NCBI RefSeq assembly: GCF_003945595.2
Contig: NW_024104442.1
Location: 982,619-1,046,618 of the forward strand
Length of the DNA stretch: 64,000 nt
Reading direction: 5' to 3'
Origin: Pipra filicauda
Lineage: Eukaryota > Chordata > Aves > Passeriformes > Pipridae
Shown: in pieces, positions 44,428 to 55,981 of the stretch
How positions within the stretch are numbered: the stretch's first letter is position 1
How the letters are laid out: every line of letters starts with the position of its first letter
Notes under the pieces: model-generated
Database searches by the model: none
What the model was told of the DNA's origin: nothing
What the model saw: only the letters and a program-made list of their open reading frames with translations
Made by a program: the position numbers and the translations under genes

Positions 44428-44814
44428 CTCAGCTTGGAGAGTTGGGGGTGTCCAGCCTGGAGAAGAGAAGGCTCCAGGGAGACCTGAGAGCCCCTTCCAG
44501 GGCTTAAAGGGTCTTCAACTGAGCTGGAGAGGGACTTTGGACGAGGGCCTGGAGGGACAGGACAAGGGGGAATGGCTTTACGCTGAAAAAGGGGAGATTT
44601 AGATTGGGTATTAGAAAGAAATTGTTCCCTGTGAGGGTGGTGAGACCCTGGCACAGGTTGCCCAGAGAAGCTATGGCTGCCCCATCCCTGGAAGTGTCCA
44701 AGACCAGGTTGGACGGAGCTTGGAGCAACCCGGGACAGTGGAAGGTGTCCCTGCCCATGGCAGGGGGTTGGAATAAGATGAGTTTTAAGGTCCCTTCCAA
44801 TCTGTTCTGTGATC
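44428..44814 (+). mobile_element. CR1 LINE 3' end, group A, ~385 bp
   Basis: It starts CAGCTTGGAGAGTTGGGGGT and passes through GAGCCCCTTCCAGGGCTTAA and CTATGGCTGCCCCATCCCTG to TCTGTTCTGTGATC. It covers the same segment as the preceding minus-strand copy. Confidence 0.95.
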
Positions 44815-45282
44815 TTCTGTTTCTAAAAGCCCCAGGGAAGCTGGTGTCCTGTTGCCTTCCCTTTCCTTCGCAGCATTTCCCAGGTGTTTCTGTGAGGCTG
44901 CATTTACAGCACTGATGTTGGGCTTTTCTGCCAGGGCAGAGGGCTCTGAGCATCACACAGAGGTCCCTTAACCACAGCAGAGGCAATGTGAGCCCAGCTC
45001 GTGCATGGGGAGAGACAGAGGATACTGATGGAAATGACAATGACCTCGAGACAACACTTTGTTAATCATATTGGCAGGCAGGCCCTGCTCCTTAGTAGAC
45101 AACATCCTGGCACCCAGGAGCTTGACATCAGTGGCTCCTTCTGCTGCTGCCTCTGCTCCAGTGGTTGGTTTCTCTCCAGAGAAAATCAGTCCAAGATGAT
45201 GCCCAGACACACCCAAAAGGGCAGGTGCTCAAAGGTCCATGACTGGGGGGGAGGCACTGGGGGCACTGCCAGACTCTGGGAC

Positions 45283-45430
45283 CATAGAATCATAGAACCA
45301 TGGAAGGATTTGTGTTGGAAGGGACCTTAAAGACATTCTTATTCCCTGCCATTCCATGGGCAGGGACACCTTCTACTAGACCGGGTTGCTCCCAGCCTCG
45401 TCCAGCCTGGCCCTGGACACTTCTGGAGGC
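45283..45430 (-). mobile_element. CR1 LINE 3' end, group A
   Basis: It carries the ATAGAATCATAGAACCATGG tail. A small insertion is seen in the core (CCCTGCCATTCCATGGGCAG). It ends 5' near GGACACTTCTGGAGGCAGGA. Confidence 0.9.
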
Positions 45431-47514
45431 AGGACCTCCATCATCTGGAACAGCACCCTGGTGCCCTGCCTTCTCCTCCTGGCCCTGCTGGCAGCAGGAG
45501 CGTGAGCACTCGGAGGATGGAGGGGGAAGGCTGGTAACTTTTGGTAGCTGCTTTGCCCAGTGCCACATGCCAGGGCAGGAGGGGCTGCTCATGCCCCCCA
45601 GTGCCTCCATGCTGCCCATGTCCACATGGCTTGGGAGGAAAGGGTGGAGGTGGGCACAAGCCTCACTTGAGGTATTTGTTTTAAAAAGACAGGCTGATAA
45701 AAATCACTCTCTCCATTATTTCATTAAGGGATTTAAACTGTGCTTCCTAAACCCTGAGTCATCAATGAAGTGAGCAAACGAGAAGGAGCAGGTCCCACTG
45801 GAGGTGACTCACACTGCAGGCTTGGGGCTCACAGGGGACTCTCTGAACCGGGTGATGCTCCACTCACCCCATCCCAGGAAGGCCAGGGTGTCCCTAGCAT
45901 CCTGAGCAACAGCAGGAGGTCTCTGGGAACCTGTGGGCCTCCCAGATTTCTTTGGAAACTGAGCCATCCCGCTGCAGCCGTGCCTCTCTGGAGTCCCCAG
46001 CTATGCCTTGATGCACAGGAGCCACGAGCAGACGCTCCCCTGGAAGCCTGGAGACCATCCAGGAGCAGTGCACACACGCAGGCCGGCGTTTGAGCTTTTA
46101 TTGTTTGCTTGCAGAGATGAAAGCCTCCAGATCCCCTCTCAGTTTGGGAGGAATTGATCTTTCCTCCCAGAAGGCACAGAAAAACACCAGACCACCTTTT
46201 GCTCATTTGCTTCTTTCAGTTCCTGCGTTTTCAGGCACTGGCAGGAAAAGAAAAGACAGTCCCAGCTCCCAGTAAGGCCAGTCCCCTCTGCACTGGTTTA
46301 TCTAGTCAGCTCTATCCTTCCCACTGAAAACTGTTCAATCCCAGTGCCGGGACATTTTTCCTAAGATCCAGGCTGTGTGTTCCCTTTGCCCCACTCTGCT
46401 TCCTTACATCCCACCCTTCCTTTGGCCACTTTTCCGTAAGCTTCCCCTCTGGGGGTTGCTGAGACTGCTGCACCAGTGGGACCGAGGTGATGGCTGGTGG
46501 CATTGTCCCAGCCCACACTGCTGTCCCTTCATGTGTGACACCACAGAGGGCAATGTCCACACTCGGTCCTGCCCTCAGCCTCCCATCACCCGTTCCCTAC
46601 ATGATTCCTTATTACTCTCTTCAAACCATCAGTGATCCCCTGACTGGGAGGATCTTCCCAGATTCTACACTGAGCTCTCTCAGTGCTCTGGGCCAGTTCC
46701 TACCAGGTGGTTGTGATGTCCCTGCCCTTGGAAAGGCCTCCAGCAATCTCTCCTCCATTCACTGGTGATTTCTGATGCTCTCCTGGAGCCCTCTGGATCC
46801 ACTGCCACCTTGGTTTTGTGCTTGCTTGGCAGAGAGAAATTCAGGGTGGTGGGATGGACCCGTGTAACTCCATCTGCCTGCTGGGCACGGCCCTGTTCTC
46901 CTCTGGGAAGAGAGTAAGGAGGCAAAGGGCTGTGCAGGGGCAATAGCCCTGCTCCTGGTCTTGCTCCAGTCCCAATTCCTTGGTCATATTGCTGGAATTC
47001 TGCTTCTCCTCCTTATTTGCTATTTTCTTACTAAGCTTTAAAATTAGCAATTTTGGCTTGTTGTTACTGCGATCACTGCCCAATTTACTGTTGGGGGGGG
47101 TTATCTCTCTGCAAAGTTAGTGCCTCATTGTTTTATCCCAGATATTGAAAATCTTAGTTCTGGCTTTGGCACTGATGGGAGCTTTTCCCATGGACCTCAG
47201 CCATAGCTAGGTGGAGTGTCTGGCTGTGTGGGGTGCAGGTTTTGCAGGTGTTGTTTCAGTAGTGTTGAGAAAACTGTTTGCAGGTGGTTTCTCCTTAAAT
47301 ATCAACAGTTGTCTGTGATCCCCACTAGGACAGAGAGCAGAAGGAACTGAATTTGTTGTGACTCATGAGCTTTGCTGAAACCAATCCATAGCTGCAACAA
47401 AGATATGCTATGGGCTTGGAGGACAGATCCCCTCACTCAGGGTGCTCACCCTGTGAAGTTACTGCTGTGCTCGTTTCTCTGTTGCCTCAGGAATGCATGG
47501 AGTGGTTTAGGAGA
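45431..47514. other. ~2.1 kb unique DNA, no gene recognised
   Basis: No transposon signature. A G8 run occurs near 47093. Confidence 0.4.
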
Positions 47515-47670
47515 TGTAGGGATCTCCTGGACATCACCCAGCCCAACCCTGCTCCAGGCAGGGTCACCTACACCAAATAGTCCTGGACACCCAGGGCCAT
47601 GTCCAGTGAGTCTTGGATGTCTCCAAGGATGGATACTCCCCCACCTCTCTGGGCGTGCTGTGACAGCATT
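47515..47670 (-). mobile_element. degraded CR1 LINE 3' fragment, group D
   Basis: CCCAACCCTGCTCCAGGCAG, GGGTCACCTACACCAAATAG and TTGGATGTCTCCAAGGATGG followed by CACCTCTCTGGGC correspond to a different CR1 subfamily. The tail is no longer recognisable, so this is the oldest-looking 3' copy. Confidence 0.65.
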
Positions 47671-47853
47671 GGATCACCCCAGTTTGGTCTCTGGCCATTG
47701 ATCCACGGGGCTTTGCTGTAGGTTCTTGCTGCCGTCGGGTCAGAGAAGCGTCAGGGAGAGCCCAGGGGTGAACCCATCTCCAGCTGGTGGGGATTGCTCA
47801 GAGCTCTTGCACCAACATGGCAATTGGCACATGGGCAGGTGAGATCTGAGAAC

Positions 47854-48106
47854 CAGAGAATCACATAATCTCCTGAGTTGGAAGGATCCACAAGGATCAT
47901 CCAACCAACTCTTGGCCCTGCCCAGGACACCCCAAAAATCCCACCCTGTCCCTGAGAGCGTTGTCCAAACACTCCTTGAGCTCTGGCAGCCTTGGAGCTG
48001 TGCCCACTGCCCTGGGGAGCCTGGGCAGTGCCAACCACCCTCTGGGGGAAGAACCTTTTCCTGAGATCCAACCTAAACCTCCCCTGACGCATCTTCAGCC
48101 ATTTCC
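47854..48106 (-). mobile_element. CR1 LINE 3' end, group B, ~250 bp
   Basis: It reads AGAGAATCACATAATCTCCT, then GGATCATCCAACCAACTCTT and GCCCACTGCCCTGGGGAGCC, and extends further 5' than the 40.9-kb copy, to GAGATCCAACCTAAACCTCC. Confidence 0.88.
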
Positions 48107-48480
48107 AATGAGCTTCTCATCCCAAAGGGCAACTCCTTGTGTGCTCCCAGCCCTACCTCGAGATGGAGCTCAGGTGTGTGCCCCGAGATGAGCACGAGGG
48201 TGACATACATCCAGGCCCACGTACCCCACACTGTGGGGTGGTTGCAGCCTCTCCACTGTGCCACTGGCTGACCAATACCTCTGTGCCATGGAGAGGGTTG
48301 GCCATCACCAAACTATGTCCCCATCTCGCTGGCTTGGCCAGAGCTCCCTTTTGGGGGATGTTTTGGTGACAGTGGATCCCCACCTGCTTAAAAGCTGGAG
48401 CCCTCCTCTCCCTGCTGGCTTTTCAGCCCCAGGGTGGGAGCTCCCCATGGCTTTGACTGGTGAGGGGAAGCTTTGCTCTT

Positions 48481-48560
48481 GCAGCCCTGATTAGCATTCG
48501 GCCCCGCTGCTCCTGTTGTTCCGAGCTGGAGCTCGGCATTGCCTGGCAACCACCGAGCAA
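48481..48560. promoter_or_regulatory. X-box-like motif beside an inverted repeat
   Basis: ATTGCCTGGCAAC (48538-48550) differs by one base from the RFX X-box layout GTTGCC-N-GGCAAC. Immediately upstream, CCGAGCT-GG-AGCTCGG (48521-48536) is a perfect inverted repeat. Nearby CpGs and a GGA repeat give it a promoter-like look. RFX sites are typical of ciliary genes, but no such gene is identified here. Confidence 0.25.
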
Positions 48561-48680
48561 AACTACAACAGCCGCCCCAGAGCCCGAGCGGGCTTCCCAC
48601 GAGCCTGCTCCACCCTGGCACACACTGCTGCCCACCAGCACGGGGCCAGGACGAGGATCACCCCCAGACCAGGAGGGGAA

Positions 48681-48704
48681 GGAGGAGGAGGAGGAGGAGG
48701 AGAG
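48681..48704 (+). repeat. (GGA)7 microsatellite
   Basis: Seven perfect GGA units plus a partial unit. Confidence 0.9.
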
Positions 48705-49680
48705 GGCTGTGGCTGTGCGACGGCTTTGCTGACACCCAGGTTCGGTGGGTCTGTGTCTGTCTGTCCCAGGGCCGTGAGCATCCCGCCGAGCTGGGCACAG
48801 CCTGTCCCTGCATATCCCACGGTGCAGGGACTCTCCTGTGCTCACGGAGTGCGTGCCATGAGCCAGGGCCTCGGAGCAGGGTCGGGGGCCAGCCCCCACC
48901 TAGTGTGTCTCCGTGTCAGGAGGTGTTGGGAGAGAGCCCATGGTGTCTGTGGGGTGCATCAGACAGCAGGGCCAGGCCTGGGGCTGTGCCCATGCTCTCT
49001 GTTGTGCACTTTGCACCCAAAGTGGGGTCTGTGGAGTGCCAATCACCCCCAGGGTCCCCGTGGGGAGGATCAGCCTGGCTGGGGTCTCCCAGGGGACCCT
49101 GACACCCCGGCAGCCCATCTTTGATTCTCTCAGACTTCTATTAGATCGTGCTGGGAGTGGAGTTGGCAGCACATGGGAACCTGAGCGAGCATTGGGGCTG
49201 TCTCTACTTCCCAGTTTTGTGCATGCTTGGGGTCTGACGTTGTTTTGACAGAAGGATTTTGTGGTCCTGCTTCTGGGGGTAACTGTGGGCCTAGGGCTCA
49301 GCCACTGCCCTGCCAGAGGGTCTCTGCAGTGGTGGTGGCTTGGTCCCTCCACAAAACCCTGCACTTTGTCCTCTTCCCAGCTGGGTGGACTCAAAAGGAC
49401 ATGAGTGCCCTCCTGACACAAGGTGCCACACTTCTGCAGGTGACAGGAGATGCAGACATGCCTGAATACATTGGTTTCAGATCTAATGCATCCCCTCATC
49501 TTTGCTTTAGCTCTCTCCTTTTACATCCTTGGCTGCTGTGGGCTCTGCCTATGGCTGTTGGGTGGCTGGAGGTCTGAGCTGTCCTGTCCAGCCCACTCAG
49601 ACCCACTAGGCAGAAAAATAATAGACATGTCCTTTCCCTGCTCCCCACACGTTCTTATCAGTGATACTTGCTTGGCGAAG
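48705..49680. other. unique DNA, no gene recognised
   Basis: Open frames of about 200 codons occur on both strands over 48516-49499 because the DNA is GC-rich. None shows a recognisable domain. Confidence 0.4.
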
Positions 49681-49721
49681 GGTTAAAAAAAATAAATACC
49701 CCTGTCTTTTGTGTTTTACAG

Positions 49722-49762
49722 AGCCTGGGGTCCGCAGACAAGAAGGACTTCTACCAGCCAAA
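49722..49762 (+). CDS. candidate 41-nt cassette exon, protein not recognised
   Basis: A pyrimidine-rich acceptor (CTGTCTTTTGTGTTTTACAG, AG at 49720-49721) precedes 41 nt that end at CAAA|GTAAGT, a near-perfect donor with GT at 49763-49764. All three frames are open. One reads SLGSADKKDFYQPK, a hydrophilic peptide with a tyrosine that looks protein-like; another reads PGVRRQEGLLPAK. A TGCATG (RBFOX-binding motif in RNA) lies at 49791-49796, 28 nt after the donor, the classic position for enhancing inclusion of neural or muscle cassette exons. The downstream 170 nt also look unusually well kept and include a perfect ATGCAAAT. Forty-one nucleotides is not a multiple of three, so inclusion would shift the frame or mark an alternative end. 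I cannot name the gene, and no neighbouring exon is found in the window. Confidence 0.4.
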
Positions 49763-49764
49763 GT

Positions 49765-49970
49765 AAGTGCCAGTAGCAGTGGTGAGTAATTGCATGGAAA
49801 TTCCCGGCTGGTCCATATTCCCCAGCAGCTCCGTGCCTTGCTAAGATTAGACATTTCAATGTACAAGAATAGCTGCTGCAATTACACAAGTGAGGATAAC
49901 AGTGGAAGGGCTGTCAGTCATCCTGGCTTCGGGGCATATGCAAATCGCTCAATCAGGTCAGAAGGAACCA
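49765..49970 (+). promoter_or_regulatory. candidate conserved intronic flank with splicing and octamer motifs
   Basis: Contains TGCATG at 49791-49796 and the octamer ATGCAAAT at 49938-49945, in unique sequence free of repeats. Alternatively spliced exons are often flanked by conserved intron of this length. Conservation itself is not shown. Confidence 0.3.
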
Positions 49971-52900
49971 TGACAGCTTGGCTGAGCCTGAGGGACAGAG
50001 CTGGGAGCAGGGGTGACCTTTCCCACCTCTGACTCCCTCTGCTCCTGATTTGCACAGCTGAGCTGCATTGGAGAATAGAAGGGTTTCGATCCGTGTCACC
50101 ACGGGCTGATCTTGACGCACGTCTCCCACCGCCGTGCTTTGATGGTGATGTCTGTCCTCTTCCATCCACTGGGGTTGGAACAGCACCATGAACTGAGGGG
50201 GGGAGGATAGGCTCTTTGGAATCCTGGACATGAGCAAAGTTGCTGCAAAGCACCCCACTAATGTGGGCAGTTGGTTACTTAGTGTGCAGACCAGGTAACA
50301 GAGCCTTGCCCCGGCACGGCACCTTCAAGCGAGAAGGTTGTGCCTGCTGGAAGGATGGATTTGTGGCCATCATTGTTCGGATAACGGCAGAATCTCCCTG
50401 CTGAGAGGTTCGGTTCTGCCCTGACACTGAACTGGGTGTTGTGCTGCTGAGCATGTCGTGTGTGGGACCTTGTGTTGCTCTTGCTCTCCTTGGGGGAGTG
50501 AAGGTCTATAGGTTATCATCTTTCTTGTGACAAAAAACCACAGGTGGATTTGGAGTTGCAGGACAGTGCTTTGACCCGCAGGATTGTCAGAGGAGCATGG
50601 TTTCAGAAAATTCAGAAGGAACTGGGTTGAGGAAATTTCTTCTCCAAAACTCACTGTTCTTCTGCCCTTTGCTGCTTTCCAAAGGGTTCCTGCAGTGCTG
50701 CATCCCGGCAGTGCAAGCACCCTGGCAGCATCCTTGGTCCGAGTTAGGCTTGGCGTCAGAGGGAGCATGTCCAAGGAGGGCAGACTCTGTCACGGAGCAT
50801 TGTACAGACCTGCCTGCTCCCTGTCTTTGATGGGAGAGCAAGTGTGTGTGTGTGCATGTTCTTCCCCTGTCTGCTGGTCCCTCTTTATGCCATCAAAAGT
50901 TTCTAAAGCTCAATGCTGGTTTCTAGGTCCATGCTGAAAGTCTGATTGCAGGGAGCTCCTCTGCCCCCTCACCTCAAGGCAGTGCAGCTCATCAGCTTTC
51001 CAAGACTGCAGGCAGCTAAAGACTTCTGGAAATACAGCCTGAGCCATTTCCCAGGCTGTTTAATCCCGTATGGCTCTCTGGGAGATCAGAGGAATATCTC
51101 AGGAGGTTGTGGAGTCACCGTGGATGCAACAACAAAATGAACACACATTTGGCAAAGCACTCATCTCCGTGTTTCTGTGACCCCTCCCAACAGCTGTGCA
51201 GGAGGATTTCAGTGCTCCTTTCTGTAGTGCTGCTGTGTGCTTGTGAGGAGTCTGTGTTTTGACAAGCAGGCTTAGAACAGATTGAAGCATCTCCAGTGTC
51301 TCTATTCCAGCTGAAGCTTTGGGGAGGCTTTAAGCAAGAGATCTGGAGGAAATATGTAAAAAGCTTTTACTGTTGGGATTTCCTGCGGGGTGGTTTTGGC
51401 GGCAGGTAGCAACAATTTGTGGGGCTACATTTATAACTCATCTCCTCTGAGAAATGAGGAATGTTTCCCTACCTTGAGTAGGAGAACATGGGCTTCCCAT
51501 CTCGCTGAAGGCGTGGAGCTGTTGGGTCAGAGTGGGGAGTGCTGGTGCAGGAGGTCTTGTAGATACAGGTTGTCTTATGGGTGCTTGTTCCTCTGTGCCA
51601 CGAGGCCACGGGACCTCCATGGTTTGGCCCAGCAGCTTGTGATACCAGCTGTGACTTGGCTAGTCATAACACTGGTTAATGCCCATCCTATTTATGCTCT
51701 ACAGTAGCTGTTTTGGGGTTGTGACTGGTGAGTTTGTGGCCACTGCCCCCACCCCATTTGGCTTTTTGATCCACTGGCTAACCCTGGCACTGTCACAACC
51801 CATCTGCAAGGCTGGACCAGATGCTTTACAGACCCTTCAGTCTCTGGCAGGGCTATAGCTGGTCTTCCTCAGCAAAGAAAGATCCATGCAAGCTGCCAGA
51901 GGTCTGGTGGACCTGCCAAGGGCTTGGAAGAGCTCAGCTCTTCTGCAGCAATTCCACAGCCTGCATTCACAGTTCCCTGAGCCCTGGGCAAGGTGGTGGC
52001 GAGCAGCCAGAGCGTGGGAAGCAGCTGGTTCCCAGAGCTGAGCCAAGCTGTGCCGGTTCCTGGACACATCTGTGTGGCAAGGATGGTGAACCCAGAGAAG
52101 TCTGACAGGGGGCTGCTGCTCCTCCAGCTCCTGTATGCCAGAGCAAACTGAATGTGCCTCGCCTCTGCTTTTCCTTTTCTGGCTTCCAAGGCAGCAGTTC
52201 ACCTGCCACCAAAGCCCTGAGCTGTGGGAGCAGGGTCAGAACAGCCCTGCTCTCAGGCTGGGGCTTCGGGGCTCTCACAGGAGGTGGAGGTTGTGGAAAT
52301 AGAAAAAGGAAAGACACACATGCCAGAAATATCAGCAGTGGGTTTTGTCACCACTTGTTCTGGGAGTGACTCTTGCTCCATTCCTGCCATGTTCAGCTTT
52401 CTCTGATCAGGTGCCCTCCTCCTCCTCCTCCCTGGACACTCCATCAGGCTGAGTTTTCTTGTGTTGCCCTGAGTTCCCTCCTTTGTCGCCTCTTCCCTTC
52501 AGAAATGGAAATGCTGTTCTCACCCCATAGTTACCATCAGTCTGTCTCAGCCAGCAGCTGGGTGTTCCCAAAGCGCCCGGAATATCCCAGTGCTCATCAA
52601 GGGCATGGAGCAGTGTCCACCCTCACCCACCAGCCTTTGATGGCTCTCCCCCCCCCATTACATCCATGAGGTTTTAAGGTACAGATCTTCTTCTGGGTTG
52701 CCCCAAATATGGAGTGGAAAGGAAGGGAGGTCAGAGGTGCCCAGGTTGGAGCCACTGGAGCTGAAACGCTGCTGCTGCCCACTCTGGGGAAGTCACTTCT
52801 GCTTCCAAGGGCTTCAGTGAGCATGTTTATGGATGTTCCTGCAAGAGCTGGCCCATATTAGGAGTTGGGACTCCAGGCTTTTGGTCTGGGAATTATTGTT

Positions 52901-53689
52901 CCCTCTTTCCATGTTAAATGGGGGGATGCAGCCTGAGTTGAGAAGGCTGAAGCATTAATTTTAAGAAAAGTTACATCAATTGTGAACTGAAAGGGGTAGA
53001 GACCAGGCAAGGAAGAACAGGCACACCATGAGTTCCCATAGCTGAAATGCCTGGGAGAGGAGCCTGGTGTGTTGGGAATGGCCACAATTCCAGCTGTGAG
53101 TCAACATCTGCACAGATGTCCTCATCTACACTGGCTGCTCCAGCTATGTTTTGTGAACAGGGACAGATGCCTTCCTGTGTTTCCAAAGCAGGTTGTTCAG
53201 ATGTCATATTGATATATCCTGAGCTAATAATTCTCATCTGATGAAGTTTGGGCAACCCTGGCTGTAGCCTAGCTCCATCTGGGATCTGACCAGAGCTTGT
53301 AGGGATCGGGGAAGAAGCACCAAGTGGGGTGAGTCCAGCCCCTGACCTGCTCACTTCTTTGTCACCCCAGTTTTTTGTAAGATGCTCATACAGTTGTTAG
53401 AATATCCAGGCTTCCAGAGGTTCTTCCAAGCTTCTAACAGAGGGCCCTGGCTGCTCTCTCAAGGCAGTTTCCCAAGCAAGGAGCCACTGGCTGAGGACCC
53501 AGGGACACCTTACTCAGAGACAGGAATAGGCTCTTCTGGGACAGGAGGTAATTACCATCTGTGTGGAAGTCTCTTGTCAGGAACCGAGGTTGTCCGGTGT
53601 GTTTGCTGATTCCCCCGGGCACATCTTTGCTCTTCAGTATCAGGCACCAACTGGAACTCAGTTTCTTCAAACCGGAAGGAACTGTTGGT
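49971..53689. other. ~3.7 kb unique DNA, no gene recognised
   Basis: No CR1 or other transposon signature was found. Presumed intron or intergenic DNA. Confidence 0.4.
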
Positions 53690-54480
53690 AGTAATAACAT
53701 TCATAAAACCCCTGGCAAATGCAGGCTGAAATACCTGGGCTTAATTAAAGTGTCACTGATTTGCAGTGGGAGCTGCCACGTCCCTCCCCGTGCTGTGTCC
53801 TGTGCCGAGAGCAATGCTCAGCTGTCAGGAGAGCTGTCACTTGGGAGCAGTGAGTGTGTGCCAGGCACTTTGAGGTGTCAAGAGAGACACAGCTGTAGTG
53901 ACACAAAAGGCTCTCCATTGATCCGCTCCTCCTGTCCCTTGGGACAATGTGGCTGTGCTGGAGAGCCCTGCTGTCTCAGATACCATTCCTGCTCCAGCAG
54001 AATCCCACAACCCTTTCAGGTAGATCTGTCTCCATCTCAGATTAAAGGCTGCCCCTGCCTTCTGTCCTCCAGCCTCAGATGTGTAAACACACGAGGAACC
54101 TTTGAAACCACCTCCCAGAAAGCAGCAGCTCCTGTTTGTTTTGCCTCGCAGTCATTACACTGAGCTGTCTCCGCAGCTAATTCCTTGTCACCCTCCTCGT
54201 ACAGCAGAACATTTCATCTCCCAGACTCAAACCTTTCTGTGCCAGCACTTAGATGAAAGTGTTTCCTTGCTGAATCATTATCTTGTAAAACCGTGGTGGT
54301 TTTAAAGATCTAGAAATCAGTATTTACATTTTGGAAGCATTAAGGGCCATCATAGTAAGCGCGATGTGTTCCTGAGCAGAGTGTTCATTTCGTTGCCTCC
54401 TTCGCTCAGACATTATTGCTCTGGTAACGATGATAATCACACACATACAGACTATGTTTGACTTCTTCTGCAGTGGCTAA
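53690..54480. promoter_or_regulatory. candidate conserved non-coding region
   Basis: Two low-decay patches stand out: CTTAATTAAAGTGTCACTGA near 53740 with TTGAGGTGTCAAGAGAG further on, and TTAGATGAAAGTG through TAAGCGCGATGTGTTCC at about 54250-54370. TGGTAACGATGATAATCACA follows near 54421. The region contains no recognised repeat. The 200-codon frame at 53561-54163 shows no domain. Confidence 0.25.
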
Positions 54481-55621
54481 GAGTCATTCAGCTGGGATGC
54501 TCAGCAGGTAGCTCAGGTTCCAAGTGCTGAACAGTGGGAGGAGGATGCACATGGAAAGTGGGGAGAGATGGTGCTGATGATGGCAGGGAATGATGGGGTA
54601 GGGGAAGCAATGCCAAGACAATCTCTCTGCACTGAACCATGGGATACTCAGTGCTGCTAGAAACTGCTCCCAGACCACCCCCAACAGGGTTGGAGAACAC
54701 TTTTCCCAGCTTTGGTTGTAGGAAAGGATGAAGTGCCGCCACTAGCATCTCTGGAATGGGACAACCAAAACGGTGGAGGGTGGAACAGAGGTGTTGAGGT
54801 CTGTGGGGTGGGTGCAGGTTGGCAGCTGAAGGGGAGTGGAGCCCTCTAGAAGGGATTAGGAACATGGGCTCCTCACTTCCAACCCCAAATCCTGGCTAAG
54901 GCAATTACTGGAGAGTCGGGAGTGAACTCTTTTACACACAACATAATTCAAGGAGATTCCAGTGCTGGTATCTCACCAGAGGGGTTCAGCCACTGAAACT
55001 GTACAGCAGACTTAAACAATATTTCCCCTGGAGTTTGGCCACTGGATTCAGTCTAAGCTCCAGGCAGGTAACGGGGCTTTAATCCTCTTGGAGTGCTGGG
55101 AAAGGAAGGGAATCCTGGAAAGGCACTTTGGAGAAACGTGGTTATTTGACAAATGCCAGTCTGGGAATGGAGAGCAGAGCTGACCCTGAGCAGCCTGGGA
55201 GCAGGGGGTTAGGAGAAGCAGGAATGAACAGGAGGAAGTAAGAGGGAGCTGGGGGTTAGCAGCAGTGGGAATGAGCAGTGGGAGGTATCTCATGGCATGG
55301 CAGAGAGTTGCCTTGGATCAGCTCCATTGCTGTTCCTCTGTGGCTGCAGAGGGAGCAGGACACACCCTGATGAGGAGCAGAACTGGCAGGGATCCAGCAG
55401 AAGCTCGGGCATGGAGGAGGCCATCACCCCACTGGTTTGCCCAGTGGCATCTGGGCTCTTCACCCAGGCTAATATTGCCATTTGCTTCCCAAGCTATGAC
55501 ACTGGTGCCGGTTTGAGGCTGGTGAACAGCGAAGGGCCCCTGCCAAGGGTCCAACTGTCCTGCTTTTGGCCCCCTCTCCAGGCAGTTTGGGAGGGCAGCA
55601 CTGCATTATGTGCCTGGTGGG
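54481..55621. other. unique DNA, no gene recognised
   Basis: Purine-rich in places (GAGGAGGATG, GGAAGTAAGAGGGAG). No exon is supported. Confidence 0.4.
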
Positions 55622-55820
55622 TCACAGAATCACAGGATATGCTGAGTTGGAAGGGTCCCACGAGGATCATCCAGTCCAACTCCTGGCCCTGCACAGGACC
55701 ATCCCCGAGAGTCACATCCTGTGCCTGAGAGTATCATCCAAATGCTTTTTGAGCTCTGTCAGCCTTGGTGATGTGCCCACTGCCCTGGGGAGCCTGGTCA
55801 GTGCCCCAGTGCCAGGACCT
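55622..55820 (-). mobile_element. CR1 LINE 3' end, group B
   Basis: TCACAGAATCACAGGATATG is the tail side, followed by GGATCATCCAGTCCAACTCC and GCCCACTGCCCTGGGGAGCC. It is more diverged than the 40.9-kb copy in the GAGAGTATCATCCAAATG part. Confidence 0.87.
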
Positions 55821-55981
55821 CTGTGTCCTGCTGAAAACCACTGTTTTGGTGAAGCCTGGGTGAATACAGCTCTTACACATTTTCTTTTTTATTGCTTCTC
55901 AGGTGAGAGTGCTCACCCTGGGCTTCTGTGCCTGCTGGGGCTGGAGGATCAGAGTGGAGTGCTCTGCATCCACAATGGGGC

